Shown: positions 23,356-32,368 of the stretch, piece by piece
Position numbering within the stretch: the first letter of the stretch is position 1
Layout: each line of letters opens with the position of its first letter
Source of the DNA: a virus
DNA length: 57,421 nucleotides
Strand: one strand, 5' to 3'
IMG/VR virus record: IMGVR_UViG_3300031566_000036
Span: 1-57,421 of that record
Position numbers and translations under genes: made by a program
The notes under the pieces: model-generated
What the model was told of the DNA's origin: nothing
What the model saw: only the letters and a program-made list of their open reading frames with translations
Databases searched by the model: none

Positions 23356-24181
23356 AGAGTTCCTTAACCATGTTGGAGATGTCACTGTTTATAATGTTTG
23401 CGAGTTCAATAATTTGTGAAGGCTGTGCATCGTACGGTTGCCCTGTAAAACTTGGGGCAATCGAATTGCTATACACAAGCGCATCGATGTTGCACTCAGA
23501 GGGCCTTACATTTTCGTACTCACTCTCTTTTACTAATACTGCTGGGTAGCCCACAATTGTTAATGGCGCGGTTAACTGCGGGCAGTCCATTGAGTACTTA
23601 TAAAATCCGCACGCTCCGAAAAAGTCTCGGAGTAACGCTTGGTCGCAACCCCAGTCCCAGTTCTTACACTTATCAATGTGCTTCGCACCCCACTCTAAAT
23701 AACATTGAAACGTTGGCGCTGCGCCTATGATTTTTGGCTTTACTTTTTGGCACTTAAACTCGCATAGCCCAGCCATGTATGGGACGGTATGTAAATGATA
23801 CGCTCGAATGCTATGTATAAAAGTTTCATCATGAAAGCCAAACCATTCTGTAGCTCTTCTCTCTCTTAAGCTTGTTATTGAATCCAAGTCCCGGCATAGC
23901 AAAAGTCCAACGTCGTCTTCCCATATTGGTTTTACGCGATAGCAGGTTAACTTCGTTCCTACAATCGGCTCATCGATTATCTCTATCTCGACTAACTCAG
24001 GAAACTTTTCTGCGAGTGACACTATGAATGGGTAAAATCTCGATGCCTTTCCACTCTCGTGTAAGTATAGCCGAGTGACGAACCCTTGATATATCGCAGA
24101 GTTCGCAATGATTGCATACGTTAAATCAATCCACCGCTTATCTTCGTCACCCCATAGTACATATGATATTACATTTTTCAT
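23348..24181 (-). CDS. Glycosyltransferase-like protein (GT-A, DLD)
   Basis: 277 residues. The N-terminus (MKNVISYVLWGDEDKRW) and the LLCRDLDSITSLRER motif with a D-x-D metal site resemble GT-A enzymes found in phage and capsule clusters. WDWGCDQALLRDFF follows, as in related proteins. Donor and acceptor unknown. It starts on the ATGA overlapping the previous stop. Confidence 0.8.
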   Translation of the reverse strand: MKNVISYVLWGDEDKRWIDLTYAIIANSAIYQGFVTRLYLHESGKASRFYPFIVSLAEKFPELVEIEIIDEPIVGTKLTCYRVKPIWEDDVGLLLCRDLDSITSLRERRATEWFGFHDETFIHSIRAYHLHTVPYMAGLCEFKCQKVKPKIIGAAPTFQCYLEWGAKHIDKCKNWDWGCDQALLRDFFGACGFYKYSMDCPQLTAPLTIVGYPAVLVKESEYENVRPSECNIDALVYSNSIAPSFTGQPYDAQPSQIIELANIINSDISNMVKELYA

Positions 24182-24843
24182 TTTGGAAATCCTGCCGCCT
24201 TTCGTCGTTGATAAGTTACTTTATCCGGTGAGCCCATGCTTGAGTTTCGTCGATACAAATCGTCCTTGTTTTTTCCATCACCTTTCCATTCATGCTTAAT
24301 GACCACGAATGAATCGTAGTGACAACGCTTTAACGCATAAACTACATCAGTGAATTCATTATCACAAAAGAAACTTTTATAGTCAGGATGATATACATAA
24401 CCAAACCTTTCGTACATCTTCCTTCCCATTATCGACAAAGTGATAGTTCGGTCTTCTCCAAGAAACCCATCGTTGAAATGCAATGCGCCATCGGTATCGG
24501 GGTAATGCATCCTCATCATTTGAGCGATTGTGTGGTCGAAGTTTTTAGCCGCTGGAATCATGTCATCAGAAACTAATACTAAAATATCCCAGTCTTTAAC
24601 AAGTTCCATATCTGCGTTGCAAGCTGCAATCTTATTTGCATTTCTTCCAAAGTTATAAACTAAGTTTGGCATTTTATCCATGAACGTCCTCATCGTCGGA
24701 TTGTTCATAAGATCATCGTCTATATCACACGTTACCAAAAACTCAAAGTCGCAATGCTTGCTCATCATACCATAATAAGTGAGAAGAGTATTCTTGAACC
24801 AATTCGGTCGAGCTCTTGTTGGATACTTGAAAAGAATTTTCAT
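24178..24843 (-). CDS. GT2-like glycosyltransferase
   Basis: The start is taken as ATG 24843 (MKILFKYPTRARP); an ATG at 24858 is possible, and neither has a strong ribosome-binding site. 221 residues. VTCDIDDDLM and ILVLVSDDMIP carry the acidic motifs of a GT-A fold. KHEWKGDGK near the C-terminus fits a catalytic region. Similar proteins handle sugars in O-antigen or phage-encoded glycan clusters. It overlaps the next gene by 4 bases. Confidence 0.8.
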   Translation of the reverse strand: MKILFKYPTRARPNWFKNTLLTYYGMMSKHCDFEFLVTCDIDDDLMNNPTMRTFMDKMPNLVYNFGRNANKIAACNADMELVKDWDILVLVSDDMIPAAKNFDHTIAQMMRMHYPDTDGALHFNDGFLGEDRTITLSIMGRKMYERFGYVYHPDYKSFFCDNEFTDVVYALKRCHYDSFVVIKHEWKGDGKNKDDLYRRNSSMGSPDKVTYQRRKAAGFPK

Positions 24844-24847
24844 TTTC

Positions 24848-25408
24848 TTAGCTTGCATAATAGTAATAAAGCGTCCCAGATATTTTCTCTTCTGTTTTTA
24901 ATAATGAAAACACTTGCGTGGAAAAATCATAATCCTCGCCCATGTTTTTACGGGCAAACCCGACTTGCAATGCGATGCTTCGCTTTATTGAGTTTAAATG
25001 ATTCGGACACCGATAATAAATTCCGTTGTTTGAAAACCAATGGTCATACTCAATTGAATGCTTAAAAATATCTGTCTGCATTTTCTTAGCATTCTTTGGG
25101 CCCATCATGTGTTCAATCTCACCTTGTAGACTACAACAGTCGGGTTTTGTTTTTATCGCGGCTAAAATTTTACTGATGTAATCGTCACTCACTAAATCAT
25201 CGTCATCAACAAATGCTACGTAGTCACCCGTTGCTCGTGACAATAATTTATTTCTTTTTTCTCCGATGGTCATTTCGCGATTGTCGATTTCAGTAATGAT
25301 TTCGACTTCATCAGACATTTGAACTTTCAAATGTACTAATAACCTGTGCAAAAGTTTTGCACGTTCGGTTATAGAACAAATTAAAATTGACAATCGTTTA
25401 TGCATCAT
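24848..25408 (-). CDS. Family 2 glycosyltransferase
   Basis: The start chosen is ATG 25408 (MMHKRLSILICSITER) with GGAAAGGA 5-6 bases upstream. The TTG at 25423 would place the ribosome-binding site inside the gene. 186 residues. The N-terminal strand, then GEKRNKLLSRATGDYVAFVDDDD (split here: GEKRNKLL, VAFVDDDD) is the canonical GT2 nucleotide-sugar and metal site, followed by SDDYISKIL. GT2 enzymes are processive or single-sugar transferases. Confidence 0.9.
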   Translation of the reverse strand: MMHKRLSILICSITERAKLLHRLLVHLKVQMSDEVEIITEIDNREMTIGEKRNKLLSRATGDYVAFVDDDDLVSDDYISKILAAIKTKPDCCSLQGEIEHMMGPKNAKKMQTDIFKHSIEYDHWFSNNGIYYRCPNHLNSIKRSIALQVGFARKNMGEDYDFSTQVFSLLKTEEKISGTLYYYYAS

Positions 25409-25508
25409 CCATGTCCTTTCCAAGAGGTTTTGATGAGAATGTATATAATTATATGGTTGGTTATCTTTAAGTCATCTACGGGTCTTCCAGGGCGCTTAAA
25501 CCTCGTGT
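25409..25508. other. 100-bp non-coding gap in the glycan operon
   Basis: The largest internal gap of the glycan operon. It holds an AT-rich core (TATATAATTATATGG on the plus strand), but no convincing promoter with both hexamers or terminator hairpin. Nothing else is seen. Confidence 0.4.
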
Positions 25509-26126
25509 TTATAGTGGTTCATATGGGATGGTTGAATTTAACCGGCTTATCTTCGACCGACTAATCACTTTAATACTTGTTTGGTCTTTCAAAATGTTTA
25601 ATGCAAGTACAAAATTCTTATAGAACTTTTCAAACGCGTTAGCAGAAATTTGTTTAGTCGTCCCGTAATATTGATGATAGTATTTTCCACCCATATCAAA
25701 GCCCAATAAATGAATTTCATCGTATCCTAATAACACGGCTAATTGCAGCGCACAAAACCCACTGTTGTATCCCGTTCTAAAATCACTAAATGAAAAACCA
25801 ATTCCTTCAACGCCCGCATTACGAATCACCATGTTCATACAAAACAAGTTATATACGAACCCATCTTTATGCACAAACTTCCCATCGCGAAATTTCATTG
25901 AGCAATGTTCGGGATTCGTAACTAAAACCCATGTAGTATTAACGTCTTTGAAACGGCCCTCTTGCACTCTACGAAATATTGAAGAATCTGCAGTAATACA
26001 ATATGTTGGATTTGGCACGTCGAGCGCTGAAACATTTACAGCGATTGTGTCCTCGTTTTTTAATTTACTAAAGTCATAACCACTTAAACTTTTTCCACCA
26101 CCTACAATATATACTTTCCTGACCAT
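25509..26126 (-). CDS. MptE/DUF115-like Rossmann protein, copy 1
   Basis: The start chosen is ATG 26126 (MVRKVYIVGGGKSLSGYDF) with GGAG 6 bases upstream. 205 residues. A Rossmann-type GGGKSL loop is followed by NEDTIAVNVSAL, then CITADSS and GYNSGFCALQLAVLLGYDEIHLLGFDMGGKYYH, matching phage relatives of the MptE/DUF115 family, members of which occur in glycan and motility-glycosylation loci. Related copies are at 47088-47729 and 54087-54728. It is the first gene of the glycan operon. Confidence 0.85.
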   Translation of the reverse strand: MVRKVYIVGGGKSLSGYDFSKLKNEDTIAVNVSALDVPNPTYCITADSSIFRRVQEGRFKDVNTTWVLVTNPEHCSMKFRDGKFVHKDGFVYNLFCMNMVIRNAGVEGIGFSFSDFRTGYNSGFCALQLAVLLGYDEIHLLGFDMGGKYYHQYYGTTKQISANAFEKFYKNFVLALNILKDQTSIKVISRSKISRLNSTIPYEPL

Positions 26127-26136
26127 CGAATTCTCC

Positions 26137-26367
26137 AACTTTATACAGTGAAACTTTGATGCAATTTTCTAATCGGTCGGGAACTACCGAAATCTCTATT
26201 TATTTATATTGATATAACCATATATAAATACAGTAATTAAAAATGCTTTGTTATTATTATTATTATTATATATTATATAGTTATCAAACAATATCGAAAG
26301 ATAAATAACAAAACTGGAATTCTCTGTTCAATTTGAAAATTGCACAACTGTTTCACTGTATAAAGTT
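26137..26367. repeat. 32-bp inverted repeat around AT-rich core
   Basis: The left arm 26137-26168 and right arm 26336-26367 are reverse complements over 18 bases, then differ over 5, then match over 9. The 167-bp core is AT-rich with a (TTA)n run at about 26250-26275 and two TATAAT-like boxes but no convincing -35. In the minus-strand RNA the arms would pair, and the stem ends directly against the GGAG ribosome-binding site of the 25509-26126 gene. It is the boundary between tail and glycan genes. Confidence 0.75.
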
Positions 26368-26388
26368 CATAAAACGTTTATCGAAAAT

Positions 26389-28884
26389 TTATACTCGAGC
26401 GACTGTAATATCATAACTTTGCCAACTATCATAGCCGTCCCGAACACTATACAGCACAAATCTCAATTGTGTATTTAACTCACCGGCCGATGGTAAACCA
26501 CAATCACTCAATTCATCTGCCTCAGAATAAGTATATGTCACACCCGACAAGGCAGTCTCCGTTCTTACTAAATCATTATTCTCATCGTAAATTTTTAACG
26601 TATATGTTGTCCCCGCTTCTGGGCCAATACTTACAGCACTATGTTCTGTAATCTCAGATAGTTGCTGAAGCCTGTCGCGATGAGTCCACGTAAGCGTAGG
26701 TTGCCCCGAAAAAGATACGGGATAACTACTGCTATTGACTTTAAGATTGCCCGGCGGGTATGGCCGAATCATTCGACTTGCAAACACTGATGCGTTGCGG
26801 ACAGTCGCGTCGCCGATAGCTAATTCACCAAGTCCTGTTCGTGGAAGAATCTTTACGCCGGGTTGGTCCGCGACTGTGAACTCTCGACCAGCGATATATG
26901 ATACAGTGCCAATAAACCAAACTCTTGTAGATGCGGCATGAGCCGCGGGCACGGTATCAAGGCATCCTCTTGCAATGCTTACTTGATTGCTTGCGGCCGT
27001 GACTGTTAGAACTTTCACAATCTCATCTTCAATAATTGCCCAGTCTCCCGCAGCAACGTCGGCCAGTCCTTGTTCATCTGTCATTGTGATTGTTGCATTC
27101 GCGGCGTTCAGTAAAAGCTCTGCATCTAAAGTTCCGTTTGGAGTAAAATGTCCGCGACCGTCGCTGTTCAAATCTCCGGTTAAAGAATCTCTTAAATACA
27201 AATGATAATCATAAGCGTCTCCAGACGGTCGCTTTGCCGCCACAACTAAAAATCCACTGTCATCGTCTAATGCTTGCGCCTCTGAAAGTCCCGCGTCTAA
27301 AAGCACATCCCAAAATGTTGCTTCCATTAACATTCTGTCAGGACAAACAGCGGGCTCGTTTCGTGGGTCAGTCCAACCAGAATCAGCCGGTGTTGTATAA
27401 ATCGCCGTGCCTACTGAAAACACATCTTGAACACAATCGATTGTTAATTGGCCATCTTGAAGCGTGCCGAGATTAATTTTTAGAACACGCATAATCATTT
27501 CAGTTATACCTAATATCGCCCAAGTTACTTTGAAAGTATCTCCCGGGCGTAAAGCGCTCATTGTTCTTTTACATTTCAAACGCATCATTACCGCAAAAGA
27601 ACCCACTTGTTGGCGCTCTCTTGCGACTAATTTAGACGCTAATGTGTCATTAACAACACCTAAGTATTCAACCTCATACTCAACCCATTTTCCATTTTGC
27701 ATGTCCATTAGTGCAATGTCGTGGTTTGGAATTGATATAGGCTTATTGTGTAGCATATTCCAATATGTTAATTGAATCGCATTAATTGTTTCGTGAAATG
27801 TGCCTTGGCCATACCCCGTCATATCAACAATATCACTATCATCATAAACAGTTAAGTCACCCGCGGTATAATCATCACGGATTAATTTTATTATTACCTC
27901 ACCTGTTGTAGGCTCTTCGTATATTTTAGCATCAATGTGTCGTAAAACATCTTGTATAAATTGTCGTAATGTTTGTGTTTGACTTTCCCATTTCATACAA
28001 AGACCAAAGCCTTCAGTATAAATAGTGTCAGCGGCCGCTTCCCAAGTAGCTGCGGGTAATAGTGCCGTAGATATTTTAAGACCCCAATCTTGATTCGTTA
28101 AGCACTCTCGTATGATATGAATTACGTTTAGTGAATTACTTATGTCCGCTTTTGCTATATACCATTGAGCGGAACCATCAGTTAATAAGTCTGTTCTTTT
28201 AACTAAAAACTTCCAAGGCTTAAGGTACGGCGACGTGCCTAATCTCACTTGCTGTAAAGTCGCTGAAGTTAATCCCCTATACGCAGAAACATCTGCGCCT
28301 AATTGAGTAACAAGATAAGCATTCTGAGTCTGGTCAGATTCGCCATAATTAAAAGTGACCGTTCCTACAACTCCTCCCTCTTTATCTTCGCCGCCAAATA
28401 AATTGGGCTCATCAATAACTGCGGAAGCCGCGATGTCTGCGTTCAAAACTGTATGGTCAGATGAGTCAGGCCAAACTACGGAGTCACCAACTTTCATTTG
28501 CTTAACGCCATCATAAACGCCTTGACACAATATTAAATTCATGCCAGCTGCATAATGATAACCAATAGTATAATAAACTCTCTTGTTGTTAAACCATTTG
28601 TTGACGGTGTAGTGCCGAACGATTGCTGACGTAGAAATGTCACCCCACCAATCAATCAAAGGATTCTCTATCCAATTTGTTCCAAAGCCAATAGTGTATT
28701 TTGTGCCCTCTCTTTGAGTTGGCATAGAGAAGTCATCGGGTTTAACACTCGGTGGTTTTGGGTCTTTTTGAGTCATTTGACTTATCGCAAATGAAATGGC
28801 CGCAGTCGCTGCCATTAACGCTACATAAGTCCAAAAAATAGCATCGTCAATTCCAAATATAGCTAAGATGTTTTCATTTATCAT
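26389..28884 (-). CDS. Tail tip/host-specificity protein (gpJ-like)
   Basis: 831 residues at the end of the tail operon, where siphophages encode the tip protein. An N-terminal hydrophobic stretch (about 14-36, IFWTYVALMAATAAISFAI) is followed by a basic region, then a hub-like region (about 50-480, including LGTSPYLKPWKFLVKRTD and FVQD-like repeats). The C-terminus contains a beta-sandwich, FNIII-like segment (GNLKVNSSSYP... then TYTLKIYDENND, about 720-800). The start overlaps the DUF2163 stop (ATGA). Likely role: baseplate hub and receptor contact. Confidence 0.85.
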   Translation of the reverse strand: MINENILAIFGIDDAIFWTYVALMAATAAISFAISQMTQKDPKPPSVKPDDFSMPTQREGTKYTIGFGTNWIENPLIDWWGDISTSAIVRHYTVNKWFNNKRVYYTIGYHYAAGMNLILCQGVYDGVKQMKVGDSVVWPDSSDHTVLNADIAASAVIDEPNLFGGEDKEGGVVGTVTFNYGESDQTQNAYLVTQLGADVSAYRGLTSATLQQVRLGTSPYLKPWKFLVKRTDLLTDGSAQWYIAKADISNSLNVIHIIRECLTNQDWGLKISTALLPAATWEAAADTIYTEGFGLCMKWESQTQTLRQFIQDVLRHIDAKIYEEPTTGEVIIKLIRDDYTAGDLTVYDDSDIVDMTGYGQGTFHETINAIQLTYWNMLHNKPISIPNHDIALMDMQNGKWVEYEVEYLGVVNDTLASKLVARERQQVGSFAVMMRLKCKRTMSALRPGDTFKVTWAILGITEMIMRVLKINLGTLQDGQLTIDCVQDVFSVGTAIYTTPADSGWTDPRNEPAVCPDRMLMEATFWDVLLDAGLSEAQALDDDSGFLVVAAKRPSGDAYDYHLYLRDSLTGDLNSDGRGHFTPNGTLDAELLLNAANATITMTDEQGLADVAAGDWAIIEDEIVKVLTVTAASNQVSIARGCLDTVPAAHAASTRVWFIGTVSYIAGREFTVADQPGVKILPRTGLGELAIGDATVRNASVFASRMIRPYPPGNLKVNSSSYPVSFSGQPTLTWTHRDRLQQLSEITEHSAVSIGPEAGTTYTLKIYDENNDLVRTETALSGVTYTYSEADELSDCGLPSAGELNTQLRFVLYSVRDGYDSWQSYDITVARV

Positions 28885-29681
28885 AATTCAATATTCTTTT
28901 CAAATGGACTATCGACTGCTAAAAATTCATTTCCCCCAAAGTTTAGTTTATTATCAAATCTTGCTTTACAAGTTGCCGGTGTATGGTCACAACCTGCGTA
29001 AGCTATAAACGCGTCACCCGCTGCGGCGGAAACAAAAGCTCTATCAACAGTCACGGTATTTGTTGCGTGTGCAATAATTAAGCGAGTAGCTGTTCCTATT
29101 TTTAATTTTCCACCAAGAAAATAGCCATCTGATTCAGTTGCGAATTGACTACTTGTAATAACGGTGGACGCCACGATAGACACCGTGCCAGTCACTTTAT
29201 AACTTTCTTGATTGATTAAGCACCCAGTCTTATATAGTGCGTGATTGCACAAGCGACTACATCGCCTACGGTGTCCTAATCTAAATCTGCTTGTTAAAAC
29301 GTTATCAAACCTACAGGTGGGAACGCCGTCTTTATCAAATGAAATGAAAGACATGTAGCCGCTCCAAATCTTAGCATAGTTCGCGACATGCTGTCTATAA
29401 ATATTTAATGATACTAATGAATCAATTGGACCCGATATAAAATCGTTCGTGAAGTCGTAGCCTCTACTAAGTTCCAAGCTCACTACATTATCATCTTCAA
29501 CCTCACCACCTATTATAATCTCGGACCGTTTAATCATCCCAGCCGTGTACGTATTTCCAATGTAAGTAATATCATCAGCAGAGGTATTTAATCGCCAATG
29601 CTCGCCGTCACTATTATAAATATCAAATTGCTCTATGGGAATTCCATCAGCGGCACTAATCTCGTAGTCTTGATAAGCCAT
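28881..29681 (-). CDS. DUF2163/BR0599-type minor tail protein
   Basis: 266 residues. The N-terminal half (IPIEQFDIYNSDGEHWRLN... TYIGNTYTAGMIKRSEI) fits DUF2163. The C-terminal half has the Cys-rich pattern RRRCSRLCNHALYKTGCLI and GCDHTPATCKARFDNKLNFGGNE, typical of BR0599 tail proteins; the comparable lambda tip protein L carries an iron-sulfur cluster on conserved cysteines. Likely position: between tail tube and tip protein. Overlaps neighbours by 4 and 1 bases. Confidence 0.9.
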   Translation of the reverse strand: MAYQDYEISAADGIPIEQFDIYNSDGEHWRLNTSADDITYIGNTYTAGMIKRSEIIIGGEVEDDNVVSLELSRGYDFTNDFISGPIDSLVSLNIYRQHVANYAKIWSGYMSFISFDKDGVPTCRFDNVLTSRFRLGHRRRCSRLCNHALYKTGCLINQESYKVTGTVSIVASTVITSSQFATESDGYFLGGKLKIGTATRLIIAHATNTVTVDRAFVSAAAGDAFIAYAGCDHTPATCKARFDNKLNFGGNEFLAVDSPFEKNIEL

Positions 29682-31363
29682 TATGCTATTACCCTCGTGA
29701 AGTTAGTCCTACAAATGAGAGTCCCAGGTTCCACCCATTCCATTTCAACGTTGTCCTCTGTTAGTCGACATTTGTCTAACATAGAAATAACACAGTCGCC
29801 GACTTCTAATTCTACGCCTAAAGCGCTACTAAATCCGATTATTTCTTCATCACCCGATGTTGTGATTCCCGTAATTTCTCTAAAGTATTGAGTACCATCT
29901 GAAAGTGTAAAAGCAATATGCGTTCTTAAGGTATTGAGCGTCATATTCCGCGCCCAACCAACGTTAGCGACTGTCACCTCAGTTTCAGCGGCGCCTAACG
30001 TTTGCGTTTGTTGGAAGTCATTCTTATCGCTTACTATCCAAACTGGATTCCTTCGGCCATATAAGTAATGTAAAAACTCTCTGAACGCCCACACCTTTGC
30101 TTTAGTATCCGACCTAAATATATGCCTTTGAGTATATTTATTAAAGTCACTATCTGAAAACATCGTAAATGAATCAATGCCGTACTCAATGAAATGACTT
30201 TCACTATCAACTGAATTCTCCAAACCATCTTCAACTAAAGTAGCTGGGAGTACCGGTAGCCCTTCGTACTCAGTTGGAGCAGAATAAGTAGTGATTAATT
30301 TATTATCTTTAATAATAAAAACACCTTTGAAATGTCCGAACGTGTCGGTGTCTATGTCCCATGGAGCAGGTCCAATCATATACCCGATTCGTAATGGCAT
30401 AATCCATTTTAAACCCGTCCAACTATTCAAGACTGGTGTTTCTAATGTGAGACTGGCATCGGCGACAGTTGCGATTTTAATCGACTCATAAGAGTCAAAA
30501 CTCTGCCAAATAATTGCATAACTATCGTCTCTAAAATCCGCATTAGTTGTATCAAGATTTATTACAGTATCATCTACATCAATGTCCGCAGTATGCTCTT
30601 CTACTTCGCCCCATATAGGAACGCCCCAAGTTCTTTTCATCCATTGAAATAACAACGCGTCTAATCGAGCCTGCTCTTGCTCGGTTTTTAATAAGCTATT
30701 AAATTGAAAACGTTGGCGAGGCGTGGGCCGAATCGTCATTCGCTGCTCTGAACCGTCTTTCGATGTGATTATATCAGTTAAGCACTCAAGCCCTTCTAAT
30801 AACGGCAGTGACGGTTCAAAAGGAAAAACCGCAACCCGTGTTCCCGTCATTGTTAAAACAAGAGTCTCACTCGTTAATGTAAAAGTAATTGTCGCAGAGA
30901 ATTCCGTTGCACCGATTTCTGAAACTTCAACCGTGAAAACTTTACTGCCAAGTGGAGCGATACTAAAAGGCGTTACTTCTGGGTCAAGTGTATATTCAGT
31001 GGCATTAGTTTTTACAATAGCCGAGCATGAAATAATATCAAACCAAGCATTCCATAAAGTAAACTCTTCTTCAACGGTGGCTACGATAGAGCCGAAAGCG
31101 ATGGGCGTTGTTATCATGTGCGTGCGATAATAATAATCATCCAAAAAGGAATCAACTTTAGTTCCAGTCCAAACAGTTTCGTTTTCACTTTGCTCAACGA
31201 ATGCATAATCACTTTCGGCTATTGGGTCAAACGTAGCAATTTCTGTAGGTGGAAACGCAGGCGGACCTTTTTCTGCCGCTTGTATCGTGCTTGATACACT
31301 TGCGTTCCAAGCCGCTTCTATGCTACTTGGGGCTTCAACTAATGTCCCAGTATAATTTGCCAT
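29681..31363 (-). CDS. Minor tail protein (560 aa)
   Basis: A large beta-rich protein directly before the DUF2163 gene. No hydrophobic helix, many Thr, Val and Asp. The C-terminal half repeats pattern-like stretches (FREFLHYLYGRRNPVWIVSDKNDFQQTQTL), as in phage tail proteins placed at this locus. Likely a distal-tail or hub component. The start overlaps the stop of the preceding gene (TAATG). Confidence 0.78.
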   Translation of the reverse strand: MANYTGTLVEAPSSIEAAWNASVSSTIQAAEKGPPAFPPTEIATFDPIAESDYAFVEQSENETVWTGTKVDSFLDDYYYRTHMITTPIAFGSIVATVEEEFTLWNAWFDIISCSAIVKTNATEYTLDPEVTPFSIAPLGSKVFTVEVSEIGATEFSATITFTLTSETLVLTMTGTRVAVFPFEPSLPLLEGLECLTDIITSKDGSEQRMTIRPTPRQRFQFNSLLKTEQEQARLDALLFQWMKRTWGVPIWGEVEEHTADIDVDDTVINLDTTNADFRDDSYAIIWQSFDSYESIKIATVADASLTLETPVLNSWTGLKWIMPLRIGYMIGPAPWDIDTDTFGHFKGVFIIKDNKLITTYSAPTEYEGLPVLPATLVEDGLENSVDSESHFIEYGIDSFTMFSDSDFNKYTQRHIFRSDTKAKVWAFREFLHYLYGRRNPVWIVSDKNDFQQTQTLGAAETEVTVANVGWARNMTLNTLRTHIAFTLSDGTQYFREITGITTSGDEEIIGFSSALGVELEVGDCVISMLDKCRLTEDNVEMEWVEPGTLICRTNFTRVIA

Positions 31364-32364
31364 TACACTTCTTTCAAAAAAGCAAATCCGCAGTACAGAT
31401 TCAATGAGTCACCTTCAAGACTATCTGCGTGAAATATTTTCCACGTGTCACTACCATATACAACCTCTTGTCCGGCTGAATAATTAGTGCAGTTTAAGAA
31501 TCTTACACCTGCGGGCCAACCCAATAAAGAATAGTTATCATCGCTTCTTTTGCCAAACACATAAATGGGACACGCCGCTGCTAAACTGTTATAAAAATTA
31601 GGTGACTTTGACCAGAACATAGAAGCCATGCCACTTTTTGAATAATCGCTATTGCCTGTTTGTCCCGCAACACAAGGGAATGCGATTTCGCCCGCATCGT
31701 TGTTCGCCATTCTCCAATCTGCCACGCTATCCATATCAACGTAAACGGCTCCATGAGGATAACCGCTTGGATTAACTGTAAAGTAACTCGGTTGATACCA
31801 ATTACTTGGGCCATTATTCCAATCGCCATAAGGTGTCCTACTTGAAAATGAAGCGGAGTAAAACTGACCGCCAGTATATAAGCCTTGTTTTTCTAAACAG
31901 CCAAAGCTCATAAATTGGAATTTGCCAGAAGTGACTTCAACACAAATATTTACAGTGTTCTCAACTGCAAAAAAGTAATAAGCAGGAATAGCAGATATTG
32001 ACATTTGGGTCATGCAGTTGCCACAAGCGAGATTGCTATAATTAAGATTCAAAGGATACACTGTTTGCTTATCCCAGTCTTCTGCCACATTGTAGCCGGT
32101 CGAACCATTTATTATTATGCCCGTAACTTTTCCATCAGCAGAGTCTTGATTATCTTGTGTTAATAGCGAACCACTTTCATCGACAGCAGAACGAAAATTA
32201 AAATACATCTCTGTAGATGAACTTGCTGATTTTTGAACGTGCAGTCGGTAGCCCGTGCCATTAGCCGTATAAAGATTTACAGTCCATCCTTCAGCCAAAA
32301 GAAAAACTCTCAGCTTGTCTAATAAATCCGTAGGGCCGGTCGCTGTTCCTGTTTGATAACCCAT
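31363..32364 (-). CDS. Virion/tail protein, paralog 1
   Basis: 333 residues. The beginning (YQTGTATGPTDLLDKLRVFL) and the end (QEVVYGSDTWKIFHADSLEG) match those of the next-door 32369-33406 protein (YEIGTADGYLDLLERLKDFI; DTLTINGETYIVFPIVANAS). Both are rich in Tyr, Ser, Gly and Asn, as in phage tail proteins. Tandem duplication after the tape measure suggests two related distal-tail components. Confidence 0.75.
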   Translation of the reverse strand: MGYQTGTATGPTDLLDKLRVFLLAEGWTVNLYTANGTGYRLHVQKSASSSTEMYFNFRSAVDESGSLLTQDNQDSADGKVTGIIINGSTGYNVAEDWDKQTVYPLNLNYSNLACGNCMTQMSISAIPAYYFFAVENTVNICVEVTSGKFQFMSFGCLEKQGLYTGGQFYSASFSSRTPYGDWNNGPSNWYQPSYFTVNPSGYPHGAVYVDMDSVADWRMANNDAGEIAFPCVAGQTGNSDYSKSGMASMFWSKSPNFYNSLAAACPIYVFGKRSDDNYSLLGWPAGVRFLNCTNYSAGQEVVYGSDTWKIFHADSLEGDSLNLYCGFAFLKEV

Positions 32365-32368
32365 TACT

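Noticed and set aside
26245-26275. TATAAT boxes in the AT-rich core as a firm promoter of the glycan operon
   Set aside because: No -35 hexamer with good match at 16-18 bases; the boxes are expected by chance in a TTA/ATA run.
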